A DNA stretch of 64,000 nt, from contig NZ_MAYN01000008.1 of NCBI RefSeq assembly GCF_001691555.1, positions 2,092,756 to 2,156,755 of the forward strand. The letters run 5' to 3'. The position numbers were made by a program, and so were the translations under genes. Below the pieces are notes generated by a model, which saw only the letters and a list, made by a program, of their open reading frames with translations, made no database searches and was not told where the DNA came from. Source of the DNA: Pantoea eucrina (GTDB lineage Bacteria; Pseudomonadota; Gammaproteobacteria; Enterobacterales; Enterobacteriaceae). Shown here piece by piece: positions 35,058 through 46,615 of this stretch. Each line of letters begins with the position of its first letter. The first letter of the stretch is position 1.

Positions 35058-38000
35058 CTACTTCGCACTTTTTTTAATAAACCGCATCACTACGGTAAAA
35101 AATACGGGTACAAAAAATATTGTCAGTAGCGTACCGCTGATCATACCGCCAAATACGCCTGTGCCGATGGCATGCTGTGTACTATCGCTTGCCCCACTGG
35201 CAAGCATGAGCGGAACAACGCCAAGCGTAAAGGCCAGAGAAGTCATTATAATCGGACGCAGGCGCTGTTTTGACGCAGTCAGAATTGCCGCCGTCAGGGT
35301 CTCACCCTGCTGCCGTAAATGGCGGGCAAATTCTATAATCAGGATGGCATTTTTGGCCGAAAGCCCAATCAGGGTAATCAGTCCGACTTTAAAGAATACG
35401 TCATTCGTCATCTGTGCAATAGCAACCGCAATCACAGCCCCTATCAGCCCGAGCGGTACAACCAGCATAACGGCAACCGGGACAGACCAGCTTTCATAGA
35501 GCGCTGCCAGCACCATAAATACCACCAACACGGAAAGCACAATCAGTAACGGAAGCTGTTCGGCAGACGCCCTTTCCTGCAGCGAACTGCCGGCCCACTC
35601 GCCGGCAAATCCCTCCGGTAAATGTTGCGCCAGCTGGTCAATGGCCTGCATGGCGGTGCCGCTGGAGACGCCGGGCGCAGCGCTACCGGTAATACGAATA
35701 GCGGGATAGCCCTGATAGCGATTCAGCTGTTGCGGCGCAACGCCCCAGCCGATCGACGCAAAGGTGGATAGTGCCACCATCTGGCCGCTGCGGTTTTTGA
35801 CCCAGCTCTGCAGCAGCTGCTCAGGCTGCATACGGTATGCTGCATCCGCCTGGACGATAACCTGCTGTACCCGTCCCTGGTTAACATAATCATTGACGTA
35901 ACTGGACCCGGCGATAACGGAGAGAGTCTGGTTTATCTCGTCGAATGAAACGCCCAGCGCCTCTGCCTTTTCCCGGTCGATCTTCAGCGACAGGCTGGTG
36001 CCGTCCGGCAAACCGTCGATATACGTTTCTGCCAGGGCAGGATGATGACCTGCACGCCGTATCAGTTCGTCGGTAGCCTGTTTCAGTGCTTTATAGCCCC
36101 GTCCTCCCCGATCCTGGACATAGTAGGTAAAACCTGAAGAGGTACCCAGATCGGCAATGGCAGGTGGCAGCAAACTCATCGTAACGCCATCCGCAACGCT
36201 TTCCATCTGCTGCTGAATATGACTCGCTTCAGCCTGCGCGCTGCTGCCGTCACGATCCTTCCACGCTTTTAGCGTAGTAAAAGCCATCGCCGTGTTAGGA
36301 CCAGAACCTGAAAAACCAAAACCAAGGATCATGATGTTGTTTTTAATGGCTGACCGCTGCGCTATTTCATGCTCAAATTTCTTAACCACGTTAAGTGTCC
36401 TCTGCATCGTGGCGTCGGAAGGCAGCTGAAGAGATGACATAAAATAGCCCTGATCTTCTTCGGGCAAAAACGAGGATGGCAACGTAGCTAAACCAGCCAG
36501 CAGCGCCATACATAGCGCCAGATAGATCAACATCATCCTGCCGGTTCGTTTGAGAAGTGCGCTGACGCCTGATTCATAGTGAACCGTAAGCGCATTGAAA
36601 CGCCGGTTGAAGCGGGCTGAAAATGTCCGGCCGCTGCTTAAGCGACTATCGTGCGGCCTGAGCAGAGTTGCGCACAATGCAGGTGTCAGTGTCAGCGCAA
36701 GAAAGGCTGAAAGCAAAATCGACACCGACATAGATATGCAGAACTGACGATAAATAATTCCGGTCGATCCGCTGGCAAAGCCCATGGGAATGAAGACGGC
36801 AGTGAGTACCAGCGTAATGCCAATGATCGCTGGCGTGATCTCCCGCATCGCTTCCTGCGTCGCATCGCGGGGTGACAGATTTTTTTCTGCCATCAGACGT
36901 TCGACGTTTTCCACGACCACAATGGCGTCATCAACAATAATGCCGATAGCCAGCACCATGCCAAACATCGTCAGAATATTGATGGAATATCCGCACAACA
37001 ACATCACGGTTAACGTGCCCAGCAGTGCGACCGGTGCCACAATAGCCGGAATAAGCGTACAGCGAATTTTATGCAGGAAGAGCAGCATTACCAGAAATAC
37101 CAGCACCATCGCTTCTGCAAAGGTCTCAACCACTTTGATAATGGAGAGTTTTACAAAGGGTGCGGTGTCAAAAGGCACAGTAAAGCTTATTCCCTCAGGC
37201 AGCGAGCCGGTGAGCGCTTTAAGCCGGTTATGAATGCCCGATGCAGTGCTGATGGCGTTAGCGCCGGGTGCCAGCTGAATCGCGGCAGCCGTGGCCGGCA
37301 GGCCATTATCGCGTATGCCGAATGCATAGCTCTGTAATCCGGATTCAACGCGCGCCACATCCGCAAGCCTGAGGCGTGCGCCGGTTGCATCGGACCGGAT
37401 GGTAATATTACCAAACGCCTCCGCAGACGTAAGCTGGCCCCTGACCGTGATAGGCCAGGTTAACGCCTGCCCGTCGATGGCAGGCTCGTCGCCGGTTCTT
37501 CCCGGCGAAACAATGACGTTTTGCTGACTGATTGCCGTAAGCACTTCCGTGACAGAAAGTTTGTAATCGTGCAGTCGTACCGGATCCAGCCAGATGCGCA
37601 GCGCTTTTTCACTGCCAAACAGCTGAATTTTACCTACCCCCGGCACCCGCCGCAGTTCGTCCGCAATATTGCGGGCAAAGTAATCACTTAAATCCGCTTC
37701 CTGAAACGCACCGTTCCGGGATTGCAGGCCCACCATCATCAGAAAACCGGCATTTGCCGCTTCGACATTGATCCCATTCTGACGGACGGATTGCGGGAGC
37801 CGCGGCTCAATCGTTTTAAGCTGATTTTGCAGATCCATCTGTGCCAGCTTGATATCGGTACCCGGTTTAAAGGTAACCGTAATGGAAGCCATGCCGGTTG
37901 TGTCACTGGATGACTCAAAGTAGAGCAGGTTATCCACGCCTGAAATTTCGCGCTCTATCAGTGAAACCACGGAGGTGTTCATGACCTCTGCGTTGGCGCC

Positions 38001-38159
38001 CGGATAGCTCACTGAAATGATCAGGCTGGGCGGTGCAACAGCAGGATATTGAGCAACGGGCAGATGCGGAATAGCTAACAGACCACTGAGAACAATAAAC
38101 AGAGCAATAACCCAGGCGAAAACCGGACGGTGAATAAAAAATAGCGGCATTACATTCAT
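35058..38159 (-). CDS. RND-family multidrug efflux transporter (HAE-1 type)
   Basis: 1033-residue inner-membrane proton antiporter of the AcrB/MexB/AdeB class. Twelve membrane helices in two repeats; TM4 has the paired aspartates (GIIVDDAIVVVENVERL) and TM10 the lysine (LIGLSAKNAILIIEFA) of the proton relay. Begins MPLFFIHRPVFAWVIALFI like AcrB, so the true start may be the ATG at 38150; neither candidate has a strong ribosome site. No membrane-fusion or outer-membrane channel gene lies beside it, unlike most RND operons, so it would need partners encoded elsewhere. An AdeRS-like two-component system lies 0.9 kb away on the other strand. Confidence 0.92.
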   Translation of the reverse strand: MNVMPLFFIHRPVFAWVIALFIVLSGLLAIPHLPVAQYPAVAPPSLIISVSYPGANAEVMNTSVVSLIEREISGVDNLLYFESSSDTTGMASITVTFKPGTDIKLAQMDLQNQLKTIEPRLPQSVRQNGINVEAANAGFLMMVGLQSRNGAFQEADLSDYFARNIADELRRVPGVGKIQLFGSEKALRIWLDPVRLHDYKLSVTEVLTAISQQNVIVSPGRTGDEPAIDGQALTWPITVRGQLTSAEAFGNITIRSDATGARLRLADVARVESGLQSYAFGIRDNGLPATAAAIQLAPGANAISTASGIHNRLKALTGSLPEGISFTVPFDTAPFVKLSIIKVVETFAEAMVLVFLVMLLFLHKIRCTLIPAIVAPVALLGTLTVMLLCGYSINILTMFGMVLAIGIIVDDAIVVVENVERLMAEKNLSPRDATQEAMREITPAIIGITLVLTAVFIPMGFASGSTGIIYRQFCISMSVSILLSAFLALTLTPALCATLLRPHDSRLSSGRTFSARFNRRFNALTVHYESGVSALLKRTGRMMLIYLALCMALLAGLATLPSSFLPEEDQGYFMSSLQLPSDATMQRTLNVVKKFEHEIAQRSAIKNNIMILGFGFSGSGPNTAMAFTTLKAWKDRDGSSAQAEASHIQQQMESVADGVTMSLLPPAIADLGTSSGFTYYVQDRGGRGYKALKQATDELIRRAGHHPALAETYIDGLPDGTSLSLKIDREKAEALGVSFDEINQTLSVIAGSSYVNDYVNQGRVQQVIVQADAAYRMQPEQLLQSWVKNRSGQMVALSTFASIGWGVAPQQLNRYQGYPAIRITGSAAPGVSSGTAMQAIDQLAQHLPEGFAGEWAGSSLQERASAEQLPLLIVLSVLVVFMVLAALYESWSVPVAVMLVVPLGLIGAVIAVAIAQMTNDVFFKVGLITLIGLSAKNAILIIEFARHLRQQGETLTAAILTASKQRLRPIIMTSLAFTLGVVPLMLASGASDSTQHAIGTGVFGGMISGTLLTIFFVPVFFTVVMRFIKKSAK

Positions 38160-38314
38160 CTCATACTCAGCAGCTGACTACAGCATACTTCTGCCCGCAA
38201 CAAACCTGTCAGCAGTGACAGCCGGATATTGATGCAGTTTACCCTGCCATTGTTTAGGCTGTATGTGAGGTTTATGGACAGATTATGGAGCAAAAAAAAC
38301 AGATCAAAGAACGG

Positions 38315-38743
38315 CTAATAGATGGCATTAATTATTCGCATCATCAGATAGAGTGGAGAACCGCAGAAAAATAAAATCAAAAAACATTCATAATAAAATA
38401 TTACTTCATTTAATCCCGGATGCAGATTCAGCATGCTGGAGAAAAATGATACCAGCCAAAGCATTATCATCAGCAGCCAGAATGCAATAATAAGTATCTC
38501 TTTTAATGCGCCGGGTTTCTTCTGTATCACCAGCAGCAATACGGTCAGCACAATAGAAAGGTAGATCAATGGCGACGCGATAAGCGTATGCGATACCCGA
38601 TCGGCAGCGGCGTGAGCCAGTACAAGCCAGAGATAAAGTAATCCCCATGAAACAGAAATAAAGAGTGCTAAAACGCGCAGATTTTTGATAAATGTACCCC
38701 GGGCGCCGCTCATCGTGTTTGTATCTCTTTTAACGCCTGCCAT
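38315..38743 (-). CDS. Four-helix integral membrane protein of unknown function
   Basis: 142 residues. Four hydrophobic segments (about residues 22-44, 58-74, 83-102, 112-136) and a short basic N-terminus (MAGVKRDTNTMSGARGTFIK). AGGG upstream of the ATG gives a reasonable ribosome site. No family recognised. It sits upstream of the RND gene on the same strand and next to the divergent regulator, so a link to efflux is possible, but only by position. AT-rich. Confidence 0.6.
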   Translation of the reverse strand: MAGVKRDTNTMSGARGTFIKNLRVLALFISVSWGLLYLWLVLAHAAADRVSHTLIASPLIYLSIVLTVLLLVIQKKPGALKEILIIAFWLLMIMLWLVSFFSSMLNLHPGLNEVIFYYECFLILFFCGSPLYLMMRIINAIY

Positions 38744-39033
38744 CGGTTACCCTGTTACCTTTATTCTCAATTAATGAAACACCGCAGAAGCATGCCTCTT
38801 TTTGTCATTATCTCAGTACACTATGGAGTGTTTATCTGTGGTTTGTGGAGAGGGTATTAAGATCCCCCGCGCGGGCAGAAAAGGCAGCAGCGTAGAAATA
38901 GCGTCAGCTGTATGAAACTTTTTTTAAACATGCCTGTCCTGATGAGATATCAGTTACGCTTTTAAGCACAACCTTGCACTGTCTGCTTCTGCCTTCGGGC
39001 CGGTCAGCGTGACCTGCCTCCTCCGGAGAATAA

Positions 39034-39738
39034 ATGAATAGCGGTTTTTTAATTCTTGTTGCTGAAGATGATGATGAAATAGCAGATATATTAATGAGCT
39101 ATTTGCAGCGAGCGGGCATGAACAGCCTGAGGGCAGCGAATGGCGAGCAGGCAATCAGCCTGAGCCGGCTGAAAAAGCCCGATCTGATTTTGCTGGATAT
39201 CAATCTTCCCCTGCTTGATGGCTGGAGCGTAATGGCCACGCTGCGTAAAGAGAGCAATGTGCCGGTTATTATGGTCACGGCTCTCGATCAGGATATTGAT
39301 AAACTGATGGGGCTGAGACTGGGGGCGGATGATTACGTCATCAAACCGTTTAATCCTTCCGAAGTCATCGCCCGGGTCGAAGCTGTACTCAGAAGAGCCG
39401 CGCGTAATGTGCCCGCTGAGGCTGCGAGGCCGATCCGGACCGCGCATATCACTATTTATCCTGATGATTTTTATGTGGAAATCAAAGCCGGAGACGGGGT
39501 CATAACGCCGGTGCTCACCACTACTGAGTTTAAGCTTCTGACCTACCTGGCAAGAAACCCCCGCAAAGTCTGTTCCCGTGACGAGTTGCTCAACGCCTGC
39601 CTGCCTGAGGGAGATACTCTCGACAGAACGGTCGATAGTCATATGAGTAAACTGCGTAAAAAGCTTGAGCATGCCGGTCTGATGGGTGTACCGGAAAGCA
39701 TCAGGGGAATGGGATATCGTCTGGGAGAAAGTCAATGA
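39034..39738 (+). CDS. AdeR/BaeR-like response regulator
   Basis: 234 residues, OmpR/PhoB family. Receiver domain 6-120 with acidic pocket (VAEDDDE), phospho-acceptor Asp in LILLDINLPLLDGW, Thr in TALDQDIDKLMGL and Lys in DYVIKPFNP; winged helix from about 140 (LTTTEFKLLTYLARNPRKVC, TVDSHMSKLRKKLE, GMGYRLG). The TALDQDID and KPFNPSEVIARVEAVLRR segments closely resemble AdeR, which controls an RND pump in Acinetobacter. Overlaps the kinase gene by four bases (ATGA). Likely target: the nearby RND gene (inference). Confidence 0.88.
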   Translation: MNSGFLILVAEDDDEIADILMSYLQRAGMNSLRAANGEQAISLSRLKKPDLILLDINLPLLDGWSVMATLRKESNVPVIMVTALDQDIDKLMGLRLGADDYVIKPFNPSEVIARVEAVLRRAARNVPAEAARPIRTAHITIYPDDFYVEIKAGDGVITPVLTTTEFKLLTYLARNPRKVCSRDELLNACLPEGDTLDRTVDSHMSKLRKKLEHAGLMGVPESIRGMGYRLGESQ

Positions 39739-40847
39739 GCCGGGAGCCTGTGCTTAGTCGTCAGATACTCACTTATATGCTGTCGCTGACGTTCATTATC
39801 GTTACCATATCAGTTGCAGGATCATGGCTGTTTTATACCTTCATTACTGATTATATTCCTGGCGAAAATACAGCGGGCGCAGAAGAGTCCATGAATCTGT
39901 GGGACTGGATCTGGGTTCTGGTTATGACGCTCTCCGGTCTGGTTATCTCGCTGTTTTTTACGGTGAAGCTCTCCTCGCGCATACTGACTCCGCTGAACAC
40001 TATTGCTTCCAGCCTGAAAAAGATATCTGCAGGTGATTTAGGCGCGCGGGCGCTCTGCACAACGTCAATGCTGGGCGAGATCAACAGCCTGGTGAAAGAT
40101 TTTAATGAAATGGCAGAGAAGCTGCAGACGCTCGATGAGCAGAGAAACCTGTGGAATGCGGCCATCGCACACGAACTCAGAACGCCGGTTACTATATTAC
40201 GCGGCCGTTTACAGGGGCTGGTTGAGGGCGTTTTTGCCCCTGACCCGCTTCTGTTTGAAAAATTGCTCAGGCAAACCGAGGGCTTAAACAGACTGATTGA
40301 AGATTTGCGCGTGGTCAGCTCTGCCGGCGGTGCCGGCTACCTGCTGGACCCGCATGAAACTGATTTGCAGCAGCTTATTACGCATGCAATAGACGTATTT
40401 ACGCCAGAGTTTCAAAGCAAAGGCTTTAAGCTCGTCACTAAGCTCACTCCCCAGCCCTGCATCTGCGATGCTTTGCGAATGACGCAGTGCCTGACGGTGC
40501 TGTTTGACAATGCACTGCACTACTCTACGTCCCGTACTCTGATAATAAAAAACGGGAAAACAGAGAAAGAGAATTACATTCTTATTCAGGATGAAGGACC
40601 CGGTATTCCGCCTGAATTTCAGCCACTGCTGTTTCAGCCTTTTCAGCGCGGGGTACGGGCCAGAGAAGCTAATCCAAAAGGATGCGGTCTGGGACTCTCT
40701 GTGGTCCGGGCTATTATGCAGGCACACGGCGGCGATGCGACCTGCGTGGTAACGTCACAGCAGCATTCCGTTTTCCGGCTCGCCTGGCCAGCCGGTCATC
40801 AGATAAAAGCAATAACACCTGATCGCTGCTACGGACTGTCTGGCTGA
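39735..40847 (+). CDS. AdeS/BaeS-like sensor histidine kinase
   Basis: 370 residues. Two membrane helices (about 12-35 and 58-80) flanking a very short periplasmic loop of roughly 22 residues, then HAMP (LSSRILTPLNTIASSLKKIS), dimerisation/phospho-His domain (AAIAHELRTPVTILRGRLQG) and ATPase domain with N box (LFDNALHYS), G1 (QDEGPGIPP) and G2 (GCGLGLSVV). The HELRTPVTILRGRLQGLVEG stretch is AdeS-like. The tiny sensor loop suggests membrane or cytoplasmic sensing. Confidence 0.88.
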   Translation: MSREPVLSRQILTYMLSLTFIIVTISVAGSWLFYTFITDYIPGENTAGAEESMNLWDWIWVLVMTLSGLVISLFFTVKLSSRILTPLNTIASSLKKISAGDLGARALCTTSMLGEINSLVKDFNEMAEKLQTLDEQRNLWNAAIAHELRTPVTILRGRLQGLVEGVFAPDPLLFEKLLRQTEGLNRLIEDLRVVSSAGGAGYLLDPHETDLQQLITHAIDVFTPEFQSKGFKLVTKLTPQPCICDALRMTQCLTVLFDNALHYSTSRTLIIKNGKTEKENYILIQDEGPGIPPEFQPLLFQPFQRGVRAREANPKGCGLGLSVVRAIMQAHGGDATCVVTSQQHSVFRLAWPAGHQIKAITPDRCYGLSG

Positions 40848-40852
40848 CGCGC

Positions 40853-40893
40853 AAAAAAAACCGGAAGCGCCAGGCTTCCGGTTCTGTTTTTTT
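40853..40893. terminator. Bidirectional terminator between the kinase gene and katG
   Basis: CCGGAAGC/GCTTCCGG stem with GCCAG loop, preceded by eight A and followed by a T-rich tract, so it can serve both converging genes. Confidence 0.9.
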
Positions 40894-40925
40894 AGATCTA
40901 TCAGGTGCGGTTTAGCGCAGAGTAA

Positions 40926-43145
<2,220 letters not shown>

Positions 43146-43272
43146 TCACGTTTTGCGGTTAAGATAGCGGCACTCAGGAGCAGAATATATTTGGATGGAC
43201 CGAAAGATTTGATAGCTTTTGTCTTTCAAAAAGAGGTTTTGTGACAGGCTGCACAAAATGAAGCGCGACCGA

Positions 43273-43608
43273 TCAGCTGCCGCGATAGGTGGACCAGGAC
43301 CAGGGAGAGATCAGAAACGGCAGATGATAGTGGCTGCCCGCACGTCCGATAACAAAGTCAATCTGCGCACTAACATAGAGTGCATCGCGCCCGTCAGCGG
43401 CAAAATAGTCGCCAATCTCTGCCGTCAGCCGGTAGTGCCCGGGCGCCAGAGGGTCCGGGGTCAGATCGCAGATACGTCCGTCACGATCGGTTTCTCCTTC
43501 GCTGACCGGAAACCACCCTTCCGGACTGTTCTGTTCCAGTGACACGGCTACACCCGCGGCCGGTGTGCCCAGCGCGGTATCAAGAATATGCGTGGTAATG
43601 GTGCTCAT
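43273..43608 (-). CDS. hpxT: 5-hydroxyisourate hydrolase
   Basis: Transthyretin-related enzyme (uraH/hiuH) that opens 5-hydroxyisourate made by urate oxidation. 111 residues. Catalytic His in TTHILDTALG, the RICDLTPDPL segment, SHYHLPFLISPWSWSTYRGS with the diagnostic C-terminal YRGS. No signal peptide, so cytoplasmic. The ATG overlaps the hpxQ stop by four bases. Last gene of the operon that starts with the ABC transporter. Confidence 0.94.
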   Translation of the reverse strand: MSTITTHILDTALGTPAAGVAVSLEQNSPEGWFPVSEGETDRDGRICDLTPDPLAPGHYRLTAEIGDYFAADGRDALYVSAQIDFVIGRAGSHYHLPFLISPWSWSTYRGS

Positions 43609-44099
43609 ATGATGCTCTCCTTAAGCCGTAACAGGGTGATTTCCCGCAGCTGCGCCAGCGTCTCCTGCTGTTCGCACTCTCTATTATTGTTAAGCCTGCG
43701 CTGCAATTCTGCCAGCATCTGCGCGGCGCTGCGCCCGCTGGCCCGGATCAAAAACACCCGGCCAAAGCGGGCTTCATAGGCATGATTACCCGCGTGCATG
43801 GCCAGCTGCAGATCGCGATCTGCCTGCTGCATCGCAGCCTGCTCCCGGCGCGACAGCGTGGCTTCATGTTCCGTACCCTGTGCTGCTTCACCAATACGCG
43901 GATGCGCGCTAAGCGCCTGATCCAGCTCTGCCTGTTGCCACCGCTGCGCCAGCTGCTGCGCGTGCCCGACGAGCGCGCTCAGGGTCGCATAGGGCCGCGC
44001 GGCCACCAGCGCCTGCTGCCAGGCGGGAATGGCAACGCAGTGCGCGATCGCCTGACGGGCATCAGCCTCATCCGCCTGGTTAAACTCATTCAGCTGCAT
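43605..44099 (-). CDS. hpxQ: OHCU decarboxylase
   Basis: Decarboxylates 2-oxo-4-hydroxy-4-carboxy-5-ureidoimidazoline to (S)-allantoin (uraD). 164 residues, all-helical family. The catalytic SAHPRIGE motif, the following EATLSRREQAAM and the NHAYEARFGRVFLIRASGRS segment are present. Coupled to hpxT (overlap) and 10 bases after hpxK. Urate-forming and urate-oxidising genes are not in the window. Confidence 0.93.
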   Translation of the reverse strand: MQLNEFNQADEADARQAIAHCVAIPAWQQALVAARPYATLSALVGHAQQLAQRWQQAELDQALSAHPRIGEAAQGTEHEATLSRREQAAMQQADRDLQLAMHAGNHAYEARFGRVFLIRASGRSAAQMLAELQRRLNNNRECEQQETLAQLREITLLRLKESII

Positions 44100-44109
44100 G
44101 CCCGCTCCT

Positions 44110-45360
44110 TTATGCCTGCGCCAGCTGCGTCACGGCCTGCAGATACGCCTGCACGCCCAGCGCCACATCATCCGCCTGCACCGACTCCGCCGGATGGTGG
44201 CTGATACCCCGGTAGTTACGTACAAACAGCATACCAACGGGCCAGCGCTCCGCCATGGCGATTGCATCATGACCGGCCCCGCTTGGCAGGGCCAGCGTGC
44301 GGCCCTGTACGGTTTCTACCGCTGCACCCAGCGCCTGCTGCAGCCGTTGATCGCAGGGCGTGGCGGCAATACGGTAATACTCGCTGGCGCTGAAACTCAC
44401 GCCGCGCCGCAGCGCAATCGCCTGCGCCTGCGTTAACAGTCGCGACAGATGCCGTTCCAGCGGCTCATCCTGGGGCCCGCGGATATCGAGCGACAGCTGC
44501 ACCTCTCCCGGAATGACATTGACCGCGCCGGGCTGACAGCTGAGCGTACCGGTCGTCGCCACCAGCGGCGCCTGCGTGGCCTGCTCAATGAACAATATCC
44601 ACTCGGCGGCAGCCGCCAGCGCATCTTTGCGCAACAGCATCGGCACCGTGCCGGCGTGTCCCGCCTCACCGCTGAAACGGCAGTTAAGACGACGCGCGCC
44701 GTTGATGGCGGTGACCACGCCCAGAGCTAAATCCGCCTCCTCCAGACAGGGGCCCTGCTCAATATGCAGCTCCAGATAGGCGGCGATCTCGCTGACATGA
44801 CGTGCCGCGAGGCTTACCTGTGCGGCATCCAGTCCGGCATCCTGCATCGCCGCCGCAACCGTAATGCCGTTGCCGTCAGGATGCGTGATCCAGCTCTCCG
44901 GCCAGCTGCCGGTCAGCCCGCGGCTGCCCAGCAGCGTAATGCCGAAGCGGGTGCCCTCTTCATCCGCAAAGCCTGCTACCTCTACCGCCAGCGGCAGGCG
45001 CTGCCGGCGATCGTGCAGCCACTGCACGGTTTCAATCGCGCTCAGCACGCCCAGCATACCGTCATAGCGTCCGGCGTTGCGCACGGTATCAAGGTGAGAG
45101 CCGAGCAGCAGCGCCGCCGCGCCCGGTTCGGCCGCCTCATAGCGGCCGCAGATGTTACCCACCGCATCCTGCCAGGTCCGCATACCTGCCGCCTGCATCC
45201 ACTCCGCCACGCAGGCGTTAGCGCGCAGGTGTTCCGGCGACAGATAAACGCGCGTCAGAGCCTCATCATCTTCACTGATCGTTGCCAGCGCATCACAGCG
45301 CGCCATGATGCGTGCGGCGGCCGACTGCGCCTCTTCAGCGCTCATCTGGCGTGCACTCAT
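44110..45360 (-). CDS. hpxK: Allantoate amidohydrolase
   Basis: M20-family metalloenzyme that releases ammonia from allantoate to give ureidoglycine. 416 residues. Metal ligands in LLLGSHLDTVRNAGRYDGML, AGFADEEGTRFG and LELHIEQGP; the lid/dimer domain carries GEAGHAGTVPM, and PSGAGHDA and ISHHPAES lie near the end. Start at 45360 (MSARQMSAEEAQ) overlapping the hpxJ stop by four bases; the longer frame lies inside hpxJ. Relatives act on N-carbamoyl-beta-alanine, but neighbours settle the choice. Confidence 0.93.
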   Translation of the reverse strand: MSARQMSAEEAQSAAARIMARCDALATISEDDEALTRVYLSPEHLRANACVAEWMQAAGMRTWQDAVGNICGRYEAAEPGAAALLLGSHLDTVRNAGRYDGMLGVLSAIETVQWLHDRRQRLPLAVEVAGFADEEGTRFGITLLGSRGLTGSWPESWITHPDGNGITVAAAMQDAGLDAAQVSLAARHVSEIAAYLELHIEQGPCLEEADLALGVVTAINGARRLNCRFSGEAGHAGTVPMLLRKDALAAAAEWILFIEQATQAPLVATTGTLSCQPGAVNVIPGEVQLSLDIRGPQDEPLERHLSRLLTQAQAIALRRGVSFSASEYYRIAATPCDQRLQQALGAAVETVQGRTLALPSGAGHDAIAMAERWPVGMLFVRNYRGISHHPAESVQADDVALGVQAYLQAVTQLAQA

Positions 45361-46592
45361 GCCTGGCTCCCGTAGTGATCCCAGGCCGCCTGCAGCGCCG
45401 CGCCCTGCGGCGTACGGAAACCGCAGTGCTGCAGCACCGCTTCGAGCGCGCTCAGGGTCTGCATCACGCAATCTTTGCGCGCGTTATAGCCCATGGTGCC
45501 GATGCGCCACACTTTGCCATGCAGCGGACCAAATGAGGTGCCAATCTCAATGCCAAAATCGTCCAGCATCAGTTTACGTACCTGGTCGCCGTTCACGCCC
45601 TGCGGAATGATGACGCCCAGCACGTTGTTCATCTTGTGCTGCAGATCGCCAAAGGTCTCCAGCCCCATGCCCTGAATACCTTTCAGCAGCGCATCACCGT
45701 GCAGTTTGTGCCGGGCGATGCTGTTATCCAGCCCCTCCTGCAGAATGATGCGCGCGCATTCGCGGGCGCCAAACAGCGCGCTGGTGGCTTCTGTATGGTG
45801 ATTAAGCCGCTCCGGCCCCCAGTAATCCATGATCATGCCGAGATCGAAATAGTTGGAGTAGATCATCTCGTCGTCGCCATCCTGATGCGCCGCGGTGCGG
45901 ATCCCCTCCTCCACGCATTTGCGCTTGCGGATGATCTCCTCCATCTGCGGACTCAGGGTGACGGGAGAGGTACCGGACGGGCCGCCCAGGCATTTCTGCA
46001 TGCCGGCCGAGACCGCATCCAGCCCCCAGGCATCCGTTTCCAGCGCATTGCCCGCCAGCGAGGCGGTGGCATCGGTGTAGAACAGTACGCCATACCGGCG
46101 ACAGATAGCGCCCAGTTCCGCCAGCGGCTGTAGCATGGTGGTTGACGTGTCTCCCTGCACCGTCAGCAGCAGGCGCGGCTTCACCCGTTTGATCGCATCC
46201 TCGATCTGATCCGGCGAGAACACTTCGCCCCAGGGCACTTCAAGGGTGTGCACTTCCGCCCGGCAGCGCCGCGCGATCTCGCACAGCAGATGACCAAACC
46301 GACCAAACACCGGCACCAGCACCCGATCGCCGGGACGGATAGCGGAGAGCAGAATCGCTTCAATGCCGGCGCGGGAGGTGCCGTCAATCAGCAGCGTCCA
46401 GCGGTTTTCGGTGCAAAAAATGCCGCGATAAAGCGCCATGACTTCATTCATGTAGTGCGTCATCGCCGGATCGTACTGCCCGAGCAGCTGGCTCGACATG
46501 GCGCGCAGCACGCGCGGGTCAGCGTTAATAGGTCCCGGCCCCATCAGCAGACGCTGCGGCGGATTGATCTGAGAAAACTGATGAATATCCAT
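45357..46592 (-). CDS. hpxJ: (S)-ureidoglycine-glyoxylate aminotransferase
   Basis: PLP class V aminotransferase that transfers the amine of ureidoglycine to glyoxylate, giving oxalurate and glycine. 411 residues. Conserved parts: PPQRLLMGPGPINADPRVL, IDGTSRAGIEAIL, TVQGDTSTTMLQPL, FYTDATASLAGN, PLP lysine in AGMQKCLGGPSGTSPV and IEIGTSFGPLHGKVWRIGTM. Start at 46592 (MDIHQFSQINPP) with AAGGA upstream. It links the allantoate branch (hpxK) to the oxalurate branch (hpxWXYZ) found across the divergent regulator. Confidence 0.92.
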   Translation of the reverse strand: MDIHQFSQINPPQRLLMGPGPINADPRVLRAMSSQLLGQYDPAMTHYMNEVMALYRGIFCTENRWTLLIDGTSRAGIEAILLSAIRPGDRVLVPVFGRFGHLLCEIARRCRAEVHTLEVPWGEVFSPDQIEDAIKRVKPRLLLTVQGDTSTTMLQPLAELGAICRRYGVLFYTDATASLAGNALETDAWGLDAVSAGMQKCLGGPSGTSPVTLSPQMEEIIRKRKCVEEGIRTAAHQDGDDEMIYSNYFDLGMIMDYWGPERLNHHTEATSALFGARECARIILQEGLDNSIARHKLHGDALLKGIQGMGLETFGDLQHKMNNVLGVIIPQGVNGDQVRKLMLDDFGIEIGTSFGPLHGKVWRIGTMGYNARKDCVMQTLSALEAVLQHCGFRTPQGAALQAAWDHYGSQA

Positions 46593-46615
46593 AGTGAATT
46601 CCTTAATGGCCACGC

